Positions 23,960 through 36,373 of a DNA stretch of 64,000 nt are shown piece by piece (the stretch's first letter is position 1; each line of letters begins with the position of its first letter). The notes beneath the pieces are model-generated. The model had not been told where the DNA came from. It made no database searches and saw only the letters and a program-made list of their open reading frames with translations. The stretch is from Halichoerus grypus. Its lineage: Eukaryota > Chordata > Mammalia > Carnivora > Phocidae. The DNA is taken from positions 159,742,437 through 159,806,436 of the forward strand of contig NC_135715.1 in the NCBI RefSeq assembly GCF_964656455.1, given 5' to 3'. The position numbers and the translations under genes were made by a program.

Positions 23960-24460
23960 TTTCTATGTATACCCTTTTTGAACCAGTATTTGCACTTCCA
24001 GGAATGTACCCCAGAGAAATAATTAGAGGTAGGTCAAAGATTTACTATATATGCTTGTCACAATGTTATTTATAATAACAAAAATTAGAAATAAATGTTC
24101 AACAATCGGGGATCATTTAAATAAATCATGGCATACCCATATGATTGGAACTTCAACTATCTTGAAAAATCTTTTTTGTGTAATAATTGAATTTGAAAAT
24201 AAAAATGATTTAAGTAAAAAGTTTTTAATTGAGCACTCTGACACCAAATTTGTAAGGAAAAACTTGTCTATATATACAGTATGTGTACATACACACAGCA
24301 AGAATAGAAATGGAAGGAAATACATTAATAGTAGTTCTCTTTGTATGGCTGCATTATGAAATTATCTTCTAGATTTTATAGCAACTCTACTTGACTTTTT
24401 TTACATGAACATGCATTGTAAATTTTATAACAGAAAAAGTTTAAACAAAATGAAATTCCT
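23960..24460 (+). mobile_element. Old L1 3' fragment
   Basis: Degenerate L1 3' ORF2 sequence: GCACTTCCAGGAATGTACCC, TTATTTATAATAACAAAAAT, AAATCATGGCATACCCATAT. Confidence 0.75.
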
Positions 24461-24497
24461 ATGGATGATATAATAGTTACAAATGCATTCCGTCTGG

Positions 24498-24718
24498 GGG
24501 CACCTGGGTGGCTCAGTCAGTTAAGCATCTGACTCTTGGTTTTGACTCAGGTCATGATCCCAGGGTCATGAGATCGAGCCCCCCGTTGGGTTCCGCACTG
24601 AGCACAGAGTCTGCTTGAGATTCTCTCCTCTCCTTCTCCCTCTGCCCCTACCCCCACTCACTCGCATACTCTCTCCCTCTCTGCCTCTCAAATAAATAAA
24701 TAAATCTTTAAAAAAAGA
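24498..24718 (+). mobile_element. CAN-SINE, forward
   Basis: GGGCACCTGGGTGGCTCAGT head, CT-rich middle, AAATAAATAAATAAATCTTT tail. It is flanked by an imperfect duplication (AATGCATTCCGTCTG and AAACACATTCCCTCTG). Confidence 0.93.
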
Positions 24719-25934
24719 AACACATTCCCTCTGAAAACCAATTTCACTTGGTTTCCAGCATAGATTGGGAAGGGGAGAGGAAAAATTTTAAAATTGGCAT
24801 GGCTGCTTATTGGTGACCACCAAATATCATTGCCTGGGCTGGCAGGAAAGGGCAGACCTGCCCCTCGCATTTGCAAGAGCTGAAGCAAGAGTTCAAACAG
24901 AAGACATCCGCTTCTCTTCTCTTCCTGCCCAGCTCTGCCCTGCACTGGTGCTCACATGTCCAAGCTCCATCCATCCCCCAGACAGCCACCTCTTGGCCAC
25001 CACACAGGCTTAGGGGTGAGTTCCTAGTTGTACTTCTGCCCTCTCTGGGAGGAAGGACTGGAGCAGAGTCAACATGGGCCCTGGAAGTGGGTTTGGGGCC
25101 TTTGGGGCAGGGAATTCTGAGGTAGTGTGTCCCCACAGCTTGTGGCTAGAAGACAGAGTACTGGCTGAGCGTGGAATGTCCCTTTGATCCCGAGGACTCC
25201 TTGCCCCTGGGGGAGGGGTGTGGCAAAAGAGGGACAGAGTTGGAACCCAGAGCAGAGTTCCAGTGACCTGAGGCCCAAGGATGAAACTGGGAATGGATTC
25301 CTGGGTGCCACATTTGATGCTTCTGTCATCAATAGAAATATAAATAAGAATGAACTCCAGGATGGCAGTTTATATGACTAAAAAAATAACATTATAGAAA
25401 ATCTAATAAAGCGCTTAATCGAACCATTACTCATTCTTCAGCTATAATTTCCCCTACATCACCTTCCTGCCGTGTGTCAAGTAATCACGTTTCGTTCCTG
25501 TTACAACATCCACTTCTCAGTGGTGAGCTTCCCTGGAGCTCCCCCAGCCAGCACACAGAGCTGCAACCGGCAGTCCCCCAGGGCCAGCTCTGTTGTGGAA
25601 AGCCATTTCCTATTCTGACTCACTCTTTTGCCACTCAGCTTCTGCTACCCCTAATTGCAGTTCATCTTTCTCCAGCTGGGCCCAGAGCTCGGCAGGAGCA
25701 GGGATTTAGCAGCCTTCAGGTTCCTCTCCCCCCCACCTCCCACCCCCACCTTCTCCTCTGGCCAGAGTGAAACCAGGAGCTGGTCTTGTCTTGCACCACC
25801 TCGTGCCCCCGCCCCCAGCCCACCGCCTTTCAAACAGAACGAATTCAACACCTGCCTGCTAATGCCCACGATGCTTATCAAACTTTGACTTTGTTTTTAC
25901 CAAAAGACTAAAACATTAATTGTTTTTTCTTAAG

Positions 25935-26013
25935 GCTTGTGTCAAATTGTATGAAAAAGAAGGATTTCTGCCCTTGGACCCAACCCAGGAACACGTTTCC
26001 ACCTGAACTAATG
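25935..26013 (+). pseudogene. AOX3P: AOX pseudogene exon 8 remnant (residues ~197-223)
   Basis: Acceptor TTCTTAAG, donor GTATGT. It reads [19 protein letters not shown], then needs a shift to read FPPELM. The family block is [20 protein letters not shown]. A 2-base deletion in the codons after TQE explains the shift; the exon is 79 bases instead of 81. Confidence 0.93.
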
Positions 26014-26589
26014 GTATGTTCTTTTTCTCCTGATTTCTTTCTCTTTTCATGCCAACGATGAGGGAATAAACAGTCCCATCAGCTCATCCCCAGTTGATAC
26101 TTTCCAGCATCTTTTACTCAGATATCTTAACCTGAATGTCAAAAGGAAAATGTGAAACATCTTCAAGGCAAAACACACTCATCCTTATAACTTGTTTCTT
26201 TAGTTTTCATCCATTAAAAATAAAGCCAGGGTGAAAAAAGTCTTAATATCTTTCATAGCAAATTTTACTTAGAATGTTAATTGGCTTAACATCAGTTTGT
26301 CCCCACAGTCAACTTTGCGCTACTGTCACTCTCAGTAACCTGAGAAAGGCATTTTTTCTCCCAGGACCTGCCCCTGGGTGGACCCACCTTGTCCCTGAAC
26401 TCTCACCTAGTACAACTCTCCCTCTGTGACCAAAGCAGGAAAGTCACAGTCGATTCTGGTACACAAGCATCTTTCTTAAAAATCCAAGGAAAATCCAGGG
26501 TACAAATACTAGGCAGGTGAGGGAAATTACCACCTCCAGATCTCACTTTCCTGAGAGTTTGGCAGAGTTTTTAAAGCATCTAACTGCCT

Positions 26590-26717
26590 CCTTTTATTTT
26601 TTTTTATTTTTTTTAAGATTTTATTTTTAAGTAATCTACACCTAAGGTGGAGCTCAAACTCATGACCCCAAGATCAAGAGTCTCAGGCTCCGCTGACTGA
26701 GCCAGCCAAGTGCCCCT
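26590..26717 (-). mobile_element. Short old CAN-SINE, reverse
   Basis: T-rich start with AAGATTTTATTTTTAAGTAA, then the reversed head CTGAGCCAGCCAAGTGCCCC. It lacks the CT-rich middle of the younger elements. Confidence 0.8.
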
Positions 26718-26739
26718 TTTTTATTTTTTTGCTTGTTCC

Positions 26740-27850
26740 TCCAGGTGTCCATGGACCTACTTGTAATTGTTTCACAAACTTCTGTTGAGAGCCTCCCAAA
26801 TGTCAGCACTGAGCTGGGCACTTGGGATACAGAAATGACACACTGCCCGTCCCTCGGGAGCTCACAGTCAAATGCAGGGATCAGATGCGCCAGCAACAAT
26901 TAACAGTGGAGCATGCAGAATCTGGGAGTAGAGCAGAGAGCAAGAGGTGGGATAGGGAGAGAAGAGAGAGACTTCTCCAGAGAGCCAGACTTGAGCTGAA
27001 ACTTGAATCGTAAATAGTAGTTATCAGGAGGTGGGAAGGGGGGATGAACGGGACATAGAGAGGGAATTCTAGGTAAAGTAAAAATCATGCACATTGGCTT
27101 GTGGCTTTGAAGAACTCGTAACTTACAGGAAAAACAAGCAATTCCAAATGACTAGGCCATGGCATGTTGGAAGGTCTGCTGTAACCCCACTCCTACCCTG
27201 TAACGTGAGGCTGGGCAGGGAAGAGGAGGCCAGATCCTGATACGCCTATAATACAGACCTAAAGGACATGGAGTTTTTGTACACGTAATGGAGAGCCATT
27301 ACAGGATTTTGATAAAGGATATTTACAGTTTTGAAAGATCACTCTGGCTATTGTATGGAGAAGATTGGGTTATAAGTGAATGCAGGGTGACAAGTGTGTA
27401 TGGCCGCAGCCCAGGAGAGGGACGGTGGTTATCTCAGATTAGGGTGCTAGTAGTGGAGATGGAGAGAGAGGACGAATGGGAGAGATAGTTAAGAGGCAAA
27501 ATCAAGAGGGATATTGGTGGCAGATTGGATGTAAGTGGGCGAGAGAGGAGCAGGGGTCAGGAGTGACTCCCTGGCTTTGTCTGCACAGGGAGATGTGAAG
27601 TTAGAGATGAGATACTGGAGCAGAAGCTCCTTTGAGGGATTTTCACATCCTTTTTAAAAAATCCAAAGAGGAGTGACAGGTAGGTAGTTGGAAGCTCAGA
27701 GGAGAGGTCGAGATTGAGTGTTTACAGTTACAAGCCATTTGGGCTCAAAGCCAGGGGAATGGTGAGTACATAGCTGAAGAGAGGCCCTGGATCAAAGTCC
27801 TTAGGGGTTTCCAACAGCTAATGAATAGGTGGAAGGATGAGTGGACTCAA
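26740..27850. repeat. Ancient dispersed repeat (L2-like start, family not named)
   Basis: Starts with GCACTGAGCTGGGCACTTGG and GGGAGCTCACAGTCAA, an L2-like pattern. It continues with AATGGAGAGCCATTACAGGA and GAAAGATCACTCTGGCTATT, a pattern common in mammalian genomes. A relative lies at about 51330-51780. Confidence 0.5.
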
Positions 27851-28479
27851 GAGAGTGAGAATGAGAGGTCAGAAAGGGCATACCAATCAGAAGACAGGAA
27901 CTCCAGAAGCATTGAGAGAGGACGTTTTGAGAAGGAGAGAGTGGTCAAATGCATGAAGTATTGTTGCGAGATCAAATAGGAAGAGAACAGAAAGCAGTGA
28001 CAGAGGTGGTGATGTCAACTATCACAAAAGCAGGAAGGAGTGTGTTGCGGGAGGCGTGCGAAGGGAGGAAATGGAGTCAGGGAGGCCAGAGTGCTTTACA
28101 CAATTAGCTGAGGGAGAGAAAATAGAGAGCACAGCAGCTGAAAGGGACCTGGGATGGAAGCGTTTGAGTTTTGCCTCTTGTGTTATGAAGTTTGACTGTT
28201 GATTGGAAGAATACAGGTAAAAGGGAGACACTGAATACTTAAGAGATGGAAGGAGTGGGTCCAAGGCATGGACTGAGAAAAGTCTTCTCCATTTCTTTCA
28301 GAAACCCTTCACTGAAGCATTCTTGCCTAGTTTGGGAGGAGGCCCACAGTGCCCCCTAGAGCTCTGCCTTTTCCCATAGGGTATTTTCTGCCCGATGGCA
28401 TTGCCTATTTTCTCACGAGGTTGTGAGCTCAAGTCAGCTCTGGGAGGCAAGTGTGGTGTTCACCATTGTGTCACCATTG

Positions 28480-28990
28480 CCGAGTACAGTGACTCTCAAG
28501 GTTTTGGTCTCAGGGCCCCCTGTACCTTTAAAAATTACTGAAGATCCTAAAGAGCCTTTGTTTATGTGGGTCAACGGATGTTTGTAGTATTTGTAATTAA
28601 AACTGGGAAATATTTTAAATATTTATTTATTTACTTGAAAACAACGTGGGTAAACCCACTGCACATTAACATAAATAACATGTTATTCATGAAAAATAAC
28701 TATATTTTTCCAAGGAAAAATCATTGAGAAGAGTGGCATTGTTTCACAATTTTTGCCTATCTCTTCAACACTGGCTGAAGAGAAGACAGCTGAATTCACA
28801 TGTCTGTGTCTACACTCAGCAAGACATGATACCACACAAAATTCAGCCTTTGGGAAGCTCCACTGTAAACTCATGAGAGAATGAGAAGGAAGAAGGCAAA
28901 TAACACGTTGCATTATAAAATCGTTTTGACCTTGAGACCCCTGGAAGGGTCTCAGGGACTCTCTGTGATCCTTGGTTCCCCCTCAGGGAA
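28480..28990. mobile_element. hAT-Charlie-like DNA transposon remnant
   Basis: One end reads AGTGACTCTCAAGGTTTTGG and the other has GGAAGGGTCTCAGGGACTCT. Inside are GAAAAATAACTATATTTTTC and GAGAAGAGTGGCATTGTTTC. This resembles the internally deleted Charlie families; the assignment is from memory. Confidence 0.5.
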
Positions 28991-29529
28991 CCAGTGCCCT
29001 GAGCTGTGGAGAGGAGCATGTGAATTATTTCATTAACCAGAGCTTTTACTACGTCCCCCGGGACTTCCAGCTCTCTGTCATCCTTTCCAACAGAACACAC
29101 GACCGAAGGCAACAATGACAGAACCCTTATGATAAAGAACCTCTCGTGTAGCCAGTCCGCCTTTAATTATCGTTCCCATTTCCATCTCTTTAGTCAGTTA
29201 AGCAGCTTCTACCATGATTTGTGTTCAGTGTTGAAATTACTCAGTGTGAAAGGATTTATGAAGACACGGAACTCTCACCAAAAGATCTGCCCTTTCGATG
29301 GCTCCCACAGTGAACAAAATAGTTCTGCATAAAATGTTTTTACAAAGGTATTATCAAATTTAATTCCAAGGAAAGTAAACAATTCAACTCCCTTGAGAAA
29401 TGGTTCCCTTGTTTATTATTAACCAGCAGAAATGATTTAAACCATGTTTCTTCTGGACGCATGGAGCCCTTTCAGTTTCAGGGCACTGGGCAGGGACCCT
29501 GACGCCCTCGGGGTCATGGTCCCGTTCAC

Positions 29530-29615
29530 ATTAACCATCTGTGTCACCTTCACCAGGTCACTTGCCCTCTCTGGGCCTCACTGTTACTTTCTTCTGCAAC
29601 ACTAGGCCAGTGGTT
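29530..29615 (+). mobile_element. MIR SINE fragment
   Basis: Short forward MIR core: TCACCAGGTCACTTGCCCTC, TCTGGGCCTCACTGTTA. Confidence 0.6.
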
Positions 29616-30159
29616 CTAATCCTCGTGTGAAGGAGCAATGGGAAGCCAAGGGCTTTTCCTTGAATACCATATTCTTTGCTGAGCACCATAAAGTAGTGGC
29701 AAATTTAGTTAGACTGAGTGGAAAAGGAAGTTTTAGACTTAGAAAATTATATGATCCCTGTACTGGATCAAACCAGTGGGCACAGAAGTTCATTAAAAAG
29801 AAAAGAAGAGAAAGGGGAAGAAAAGAAAAAAGTCATGCAATTCTGCACAGTCAACTATCTGCGAATTATCCTCACAAAGAGTTATTTTCTATTTGTTTAG
29901 TCCATCTTACTGTCAGCTATCACTTGTGGAGACTCGGCTTTTAGAGAAAAGGATGGGAGGAAAACTTTAAAGAAAGTCTGTCCATTAACTACCTGTGCTA
30001 ATTGAGAAAAGTCCCAGTTTTCAACTATAGCTTTAAACCCCTCAATTTTGCAATGGAAACAACAAACCTTCCTCATCGGCTTTAAAAAGTCCAACATTCT
30101 AGGCTTTTTGCCTCAACAAATAGCCTCTGAAAGCCAAAAGAGCTTCTAGTCAAATCCGT

Positions 30160-30305
30160 ATTTGTAGATAAAGCAAAGCCAGGCCTAGAGAGATTCTGGG
30201 GTTTTCCTAAATTACTTGGCTAGCTTGCAGCCAGGCTGGACTTAGAACCCGGGTCTCATGTTCGCTGGTGTACTCCGTGTTTTTCCACTCTACAAGCTTG
30301 TCTGA
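30160..30305 (-). mobile_element. MIR SINE fragment
   Basis: Reverse MIR core: AAAGCCAGGCCTAGAGAGAT, ACTTAGAACCCGGGTCTCA. Confidence 0.65.
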
Positions 30306-30717
30306 TAATAAATCGCATAAACACTCCAGTACACATATAGTTCATTGTCTGTTGATGTTCTATCATCATTTGTAACTTAGCCAACAATTATTTCTTCGGT
30401 TGAGAAGTTCACATTAGAAATCTCATCTCTGGCACATAAGATTCTTATCTGTTTATAAGTTAAGATTTAATTAAAATTCACTTAGTTCTTTTTAAGCTAC
30501 AAGAGATGGAAAAATACGCAAAGCAGTGAATTTAATTATGAATTGATTAGGCCACTGTTCTCTAAGTGTCTGTCTTTGTTTTTTGGTTGTTTTTTTTTTT
30601 GTCTTCGTTTTGTTACCCATGGTAGGTTCTGTTCATTCTTGTTTAGTTTGTGAGCTATAATGAAGTCTATGTGTTTGTCATTGAGATCAGCATTAAGTCT
30701 GCCTTTATCTATTGTAG

Positions 30718-30849
30718 TGGATGGCAGAAGATCTCAAAAAGAAATTTCTGACTGTCCATTGGGAGAAGACTGCCCGATCACTGTAGAAACCCTAAATGAC
30801 CTTCCAAGAATGAAGTACCCCCCTCGTGTGATGGGGAACACCTCTCTTG
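30718..30849 (+). pseudogene. AOX3P: AOX pseudogene exon 9 remnant (residues ~224-271)
   Basis: Acceptor TATTGTAG and donor GTGGGC. It starts WMAEDLKKKFLTVHWEKTA, then meets TAG and TAA in that frame. Other frames read VETLNDLP and VMGNTSL, matching the family VTL-ELL...VIMGNTSV at the start of the FAD domain. Several deletions shorten it to 132 bases from about 145. Confidence 0.9.
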
Positions 30850-31350
30850 GTGGGCAGCAAAGAACCCACAGTTCCCACATCCCATATTGAAAATCAAAGT
30901 TCATGAAAGAAGATGTGAGTTGTAGCATCCAGTCACCAATGAAAATACATGCATGGTGAGTCAAACCTACCATTTTGCCCAACTAATAGCTGACTTATTA
31001 TATAACTAATATCTCTAGCTCCTCAACAGCAATTGAGCACCTCTTTCCTACTCTGGAATGCAGTTGGATTTTTTCTGAGGTTAAAATTCCCATTCTTTAA
31101 AGTATCAGTAAATAGTTAAACAGATGTTTCTCTCAGGTTCTAGATTGAAGAAACCTGCAGATGGGTTTACTGCTTGGGTCAAATTCCACTCAAATATGGG
31201 GGAGGTTGCTGAGGCAAAAAAGGCTTATTTGTCGTAATTTTATTTCACTTTGCTTATTAGACTTATAATAATCACTTCTAGGTCATAGCGTTATTTGCAA
31301 CACAAAACCTAACTTGCTTCTTTTCCTCTTATGATAATTCTACCTTTTAG

Positions 31351-31460
31351 GGCCTGATAAGAAGTTTAAAGAAGTTTAAAGTTTAAAGAAGTTTTCCATC
31401 CAAGGGTTATCTCTCTTGCAAGGATTTAGGGATTATTTACAGTGACTCGCATAAAAGAAG
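31351..31460 (+). pseudogene. AOX3P: AOX pseudogene exon 10 remnant (residues ~272-302)
   Basis: Acceptor CCTTTTAG, donor GTATGT. It begins GGCCTGATAAGAAGTTTAAA, then a short internal triplication of AAGTTTAAAG, then TTTTCCATCCAAGGGTTAT. This corresponds to the family GPEVKFKGVFHPVIISP. The triplication adds about 16 bases and breaks the frame. Confidence 0.8.
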
Positions 31461-33177
31461 GTATGTTCCGTTTATTATAACAAAGTCCTCATGTTGCCGA
31501 TGTTTCTGCTAAAGAAAGCTAAGGCTATTTGACACTAACTGAATCACAGGATCATGCAGATGGAGGAAAACATATTTGGTCCTGTGATGCTGACCCACAT
31601 CTGATCTTTTGAAAAGAGGATGTCCTTGGATTCAGGAAATCCTAGTAAAGATGGTTCATCCTCTCTTGAGACTCCATTTTCTGCTGATAGCTGGGGTTCC
31701 ACAAACGTTTGTCGATTCATACAGAAACTCAGTCAGCTGTCTCTAGCCACCTCCATTATTCGCGGAGTCCTTACGCTGTTTGTCCCCCCAGCAGCAGATG
31801 AGAACAGCTGCCACAGTGTCTCCCACATCACCCGCAGCGTTGTTGCTGGCCCACCAGCCACCAGCTGTTTCTTCAGTGTCCCTCCTCCCACTCAGCAGGA
31901 CCAATTTCAGTGACTGTCCCAAAGGTATCCAACAGCAAGAGCCATGTTTTGTTGTTTTTTTTTTTTTCCACAATTTAGGACTCAATTCTCTAGGTTCGTA
32001 TTGCTCTGTTTTATGAATGTCATCGTTATTCAGCATTTACCCTGTGCCAGGCCCTGGGCTGTAGGCCAGTAAATCATGCCTACTGAGAACGACAGGATTT
32101 CTTCCGTAGGAACTCATGGTATTATGGGAAAGATAGATATTTTAAAAGATAGTTATAGAGTGATGTAAGTGTGATATTTGACCTTTATATTTTCCTTTAT
32201 CATCAGTGGAATCTTCCCCACAATCTAAGGAATGCTTTCCAAATTCTACTGTTTTTGCATTAACCCAGTTATAGCAATGTTTAATTTCAATTAAGGAGTA
32301 TTTGGGGATTTTGAAGGAAGGAAAAGACGAAAACAAATACCCATTTCAGATGCTGCATACATTAATTGTAAAGCTAGATATAAAGTTATAAGCACTAAGT
32401 AAAATAAATATCTTGTGTATTTATCCCCTTATTCACACTTTCTCCTGTATTTTCTATTAACAAATCTGTTTGACTTTGATAATGAGAAAAATAGGGTTTT
32501 TTTAAAAATTGTGTTTTCTATCTTATAGAAATATACTAATTAGATTTGTACAACAAGAGCAGGGGTGATACTAGGGAAACTTCTATCTAATATGCTGTTT
32601 TCTGTCATTATTACAGTTCTTTGGATAACTGGAAAATTGTAGCTTACACACACACACACACCCATCTGTTAGTGTTATTGATTCACCTCTGATTTCAATA
32701 CTGCAGAGTCCCTTCGTGGTTCTGGCTTTTAATCTGAGAGATGAATTTATTTTCTCAATCTTTATTTACTTTGCCTTTGAACTTGGATCATGTGTAGTAA
32801 ACATCCTTTGAAGGCTAAATAAATATCTTTTTTATAATCTCAAAGGGCAAGTGTTCAATGTCAAATCATAGTCATGTTAAAACAAATCAAATAAGTTTAT
32901 GTCCTGAGTTCAGAGCGAAATATAAAAGGCCATAGAAATGTGGACATGTAAATAGTTGTCGTCTTTCTAGATGAATCCTTAAGCTCTTCAGCTGGGATAC
33001 TTGTTCTAAGTTAGACTGTTTGGTAAGCAAAACAGAACCTTATTGAAAAAAACTCTGCCCCCAAATGAACTCATTAGTCACGTGTATTTATGCAAATGAA
33101 AATTAAATTATCCTTAATCAAATGGTCTTTGCTCCAAGAAGTACTAAAAGGAAACCTTATTTAAAATGAGAGCTGCA

Positions 33178-33382
33178 GGGCGCCTGGGTGGCTCAGTTGG
33201 TTAAGCGACTGCCTTCGGCTCAGGTTGTGATCCTGGAGTCCTGGAATCGAGTCCCGCATCGGGCTCCCTGCTCGGCAGGGAGTCTGCTTCTCCCTCTCCC
33301 GCTCCCCCATCTTGTGCTCTCTCTCTCTCTCTCACTCTCTCTCTCAAATAAATGGATAAAATCTTTAAAAAAAAGAAAAAAT
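33178..33382 (+). mobile_element. CAN-SINE, first of a same-site pair
   Basis: Full-length element from GGGCGCCTGGGTGGCTCAGT to an AATAAATGGATAAAATC tail. It is flanked by perfect copies of the 15-mer AAAATGAGAGCTGCA at 33163-33177 and 33383-33397. Sequence differences show it is a different subfamily from its neighbour. Confidence 0.96.
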
Positions 33383-33397
33383 AAAATGAGAGCTGCA

Positions 33398-33596
33398 GGG
33401 CGCCTGGGTGGCTCAGTCGTTAAGCATCTGCCTTCAGCTCAGGTCATGATCCCGGGGTCCTGGGATCAAGCCCCGCATGGGGCTCCGTGCTCAGCGGGAA
33501 GCCTGCTTCTCCCTCTCCCATTCCCCCTGCTTGTGTTCCCTCTCTCGCTATCTCTCTCTCTGTCAAATAAATAAATAAAATCTTTAAAAAAAAAAA
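33398..33596 (+). mobile_element. CAN-SINE, second of a same-site pair
   Basis: Full-length element directly after the second target copy, with an AATAAATAAATAAAATC tail. A third target copy, AAAGAGAGCTGCA, follows at 33597-33609. The middle differs clearly from the first element (GCTCCGTGCTCAGCGGGAAG against GCTCCCTGCTCGGCAGGGAG). Confidence 0.96.
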
Positions 33597-34510
33597 AAAG
33601 AGAGCTGCAAAGTTTATTTCAGGTTCTTTTTACAAGAGCCTTGCTTTCTGTCCAGTTTCCCAAAATTAAAGCATGAGCTCCCTCTGCTGAGTGAATTAAT
33701 ATATGTCGATGAAACAGGAAGGAGGAAGGCAAGCAGGCAGGTCTGCAATTACTTATAGTGTCATTTAGGATGATGATTCAATTACAGACGATGCAGGGCT
33801 AATCATATGGAACTAGATACAAACTTAGTAGGAACTGAGAGAAAGGGGAGAATTGATGAAGGCATGGTGAAAGAGCTGTGGAATTCAAACCCAACCTTAA
33901 AGGTGGGAAGGGTTTAGTCAATTTAGACAAGGAAACAAGTATTGTGCTAGGCACTGGGGATACGATGTTTTACTAACAAAAGGAGCGGGGAGGGCATGGA
34001 CACTGTCCTCACGAAGCCTACAGGCTGACAGCGAAGATGGATTTCAAACAAGTAAGCACCCAAATAAATGGGGTGGGGTGGGGGGTTAGGGAAGACTTCT
34101 CCTAGCAGTAATCAAAGGGTAAGTGGGAGCAACCAGGTAAAGAGGGGGGAGGGGGCGCAGCGTGTGCCAAGGGCCAGAGACAGAAAAGAGCACTGTTGCT
34201 GGAGTCAGGGAGGAGAAGACAGGAGACTGACTTCACAGCCTGGGGAGGGGGCACTGTCTTTGTCCCAGGAGCAAGAAGTGGTTCTAATGGTTTCCTTCAG
34301 TTTTTCAGGGATTCTAAGATATTTTTACTCTTTTTCCTATTTTCTATATTTACGAGATGGTCTACTACAAGTGTGTGTTACTTAAAAATGAGAAATACGC
34401 AACATTTATGAAAGAGAAAGGGGGCATTATATGCCTACCATAGCCTTCTTGCCCTCCTTGCCTTATGCTTTGTCAGGCTTACAGAATTAATGAAGGTGTC
34501 TCACTTTCAG

Positions 34511-34640
34511 GCTGAACCCAGGTACTGGCCCGAGCCTGGCCAGGTACAGGGCATCCTGGGAGATGCCACCCCAAAGCTCCCAGTCACGAAGACACAAACA
34601 TAAATCATCTGAGGACCTCAGGGACATGGCAGTAGGTTCT
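34511..34640 (+). pseudogene. AOX3P: AOX pseudogene exon 11 remnant (residues ~303-346)
   Basis: Follows the acceptor ACTTTCAG. Base-level similarity to the family exon GLTLGAGLSLAQVKDILAD...QKLPEEKTQMYHALL is clear: GGTACTGGCCCGAGCCTGG, GGCATCCTGGGAGATGC, AAGACACAAAC. Small deletions destroy the frame. The 3' end, coding for SQIRNMASL, could not be found. Confidence 0.8.
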
Positions 34641-35608
34641 CTTTACCCACCACCTGGGTATGGGTACTTCAGTGAGGATATTCTATCATTTCATATTTTT
34701 ACTATTTCCTGATATAGCCATCTGTGTTTTTTACATGGCTGAATCAGATGGATTCCTTAATTCCACATCATTGTGGCATAAGCCACTTAAATGACTGCCT
34801 CCCTGGTCCCCCCCACCCATGACCCAAATCTTGTCTGTGGTTGTCTGTTAGGATCTGTCCTGTCCAGAAAGATCTATATTTAATGGCTCCCAAAGGGGTT
34901 CTTCAACTTGTTACCTTAGAAAGACAAACAAACGGTTTCATTGAGAGTAACTGGCCTCATAAATGCAAAGGAGTCCAACACAATTCACTCAGCCTTTTAG
35001 GGTAATTCTAGATCGTAACAACTGCAATCTATAATAGTAACTCTGAAGTAGCGACTGTACATAACACACATGCAAAGAACTCTATCACTCGGGGCACAGT
35101 TATCCTTGTTAACTCCATGTCTCTCTGCTGTGTGTGCAGCCCAGTCTAAATCCCTTCCGTGAGAGTGGTGGCCTTGTGTTTCTGCTGGCTCCTCGGGGAC
35201 CCCGTGACGTTGGTGTTCTAGCTGCCTGAGTTAGAGGCTGCATCTGTCTGCAAGGGCCCCAGGCGGGGGTGGGTAGTCTCAGTCCTTGTACCTGCAGGTC
35301 ATCGTTCAGAGCCAACTCCTCAGAGCTGGAAGCCCTCATCAGCGGCCTTCCTGGCGTGCAGCTTCCCCAGACGGAAGGCCAGGACCGTGTGCCCTGCAGG
35401 CCATCTCTCCTCCGCCCCCACTCTCCCCGGGCTCTGTCACCGGTCAGCTCTGCACCAGCTGCATTGTTACTGCCGCCGTGGGAAGGATTTTACAGTGCCC
35501 GGCCAGGAAGATTTCCATGCCTCGGGGATGTTGCCTGTCCCCTCCATCAGTCACATCCTCCTGCCCTACCCGACACCGCACCGTCTCCCCACTGCTCCAC
35601 CCCTACCC

Positions 35609-35971
35609 TATCTTAGTTCAGGTTGTTATAACAAACACCGCAGGCTGGAGCTTATAAACAACGGAAATTTATTTCTCACAGTTCTGGAAGGTGGAAGTCC
35701 AGGATGGTGCTGGCATGTCACATTCTGACCAAGGCCCTCCTCCTGGTTCATGGCTGGTGCCGTCTCACTGGGTCCTCACATGGTGGACGGGACTAGGGCT
35801 TTCTCTGGATGAGTACCTCTTTTATAAATTACTTATCCTGTTCGTGAGGGCTCCGTCCTTATAGCCTAATCACCTCCCAAGGGCCCTACTTCCTAATACC
35901 ATCATCTTTGGGCGTTAGTATTTCAATATATGAATTGGAGGGGGGAACATAAACATTCAGTCTATAGCACC
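35609..35971 (-). mobile_element. MaLR-type LTR (MLT1/MST-like)
   Basis: On + it reads TTAGTTCAGGTTGTTATAAC, GAAATTTATTTCTCACAGTT, and ends ATTCAGTCTATAGCA. The reverse complement gives the standard MaLR LTR layout with an AATAAA near its 3' end. Confidence 0.7.
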
Positions 35972-36373
35972 CCCCCACCCCCTACCCACCCTGCTATCCC
36001 CACCCGCCCACTGCCAACTTACTCTGCTTACTTACTCTGTTTAACCATTTTTGTCTATTTATGCAAGTTACACATGCATCATTTCAGAATGAATTCTTCA
36101 TACATAAATCATAATTTGAGTCCCTCTAACTCAGAAGTTAGAAGTGGGTGGCATTGAAGTGATTTTCACTATTTGTCTTCATAGTTTCTGTTGTATAAAT
36201 AAGTAAAGGGATTCATGATTCCGGTAAGACATTTTTAGGATTTGCAAGGACATCTCTCCTGCCGGCATTTTTTACTCATTACCCAGAGTGAAAAGAAATG
36301 CCATCCTCTATTTAATTCAACATTCACAGTAAAAGCCCCAAGGTTGCGGATTCATCTTTCTTTTGGTCCTTAG

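Larger units (their letters stand above)
21538..25934. other. AOX3P: AOX pseudogene intron
   Basis: Exon 7 of AOX is expected here but was not found. It holds two MIRs, an ATC/TAC simple repeat, an A/T-rich tract at 23860-23960, an L1 fragment and a CAN-SINE. Confidence 0.5.
26014..30717. other. AOX3P: AOX pseudogene intron with old repeats
   Basis: Holds a short old SINE (26590-26717), an L2-like piece plus an unnamed dispersed repeat (26740-27850), a hAT-Charlie-like element (28480-28990) and MIR pieces near 29500 and 30150. No exon recognised. Confidence 0.55.
31461..34510. other. AOX3P: AOX pseudogene intron with a SINE pair
   Basis: Contains an L2/MIR-like block at 32020-32165, an (AC)n tract at 32646-32661, two adjacent CAN-SINEs and an L2-like block at 33930-34060. 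No exon recognised. Confidence 0.55.

Noticed and set aside
34068..34385. 105-residue open frame in a G-rich stretch
   Set aside because: No motif, no splice context, and it overlaps L2-like sequence and simple G runs.
35269..35728. Overlapping 113-123-residue forward frames
   Set aside because: Proline/serine-rich, GC-rich local composition and overlap with the MaLR LTR; three frames are open at once, which argues against coding.
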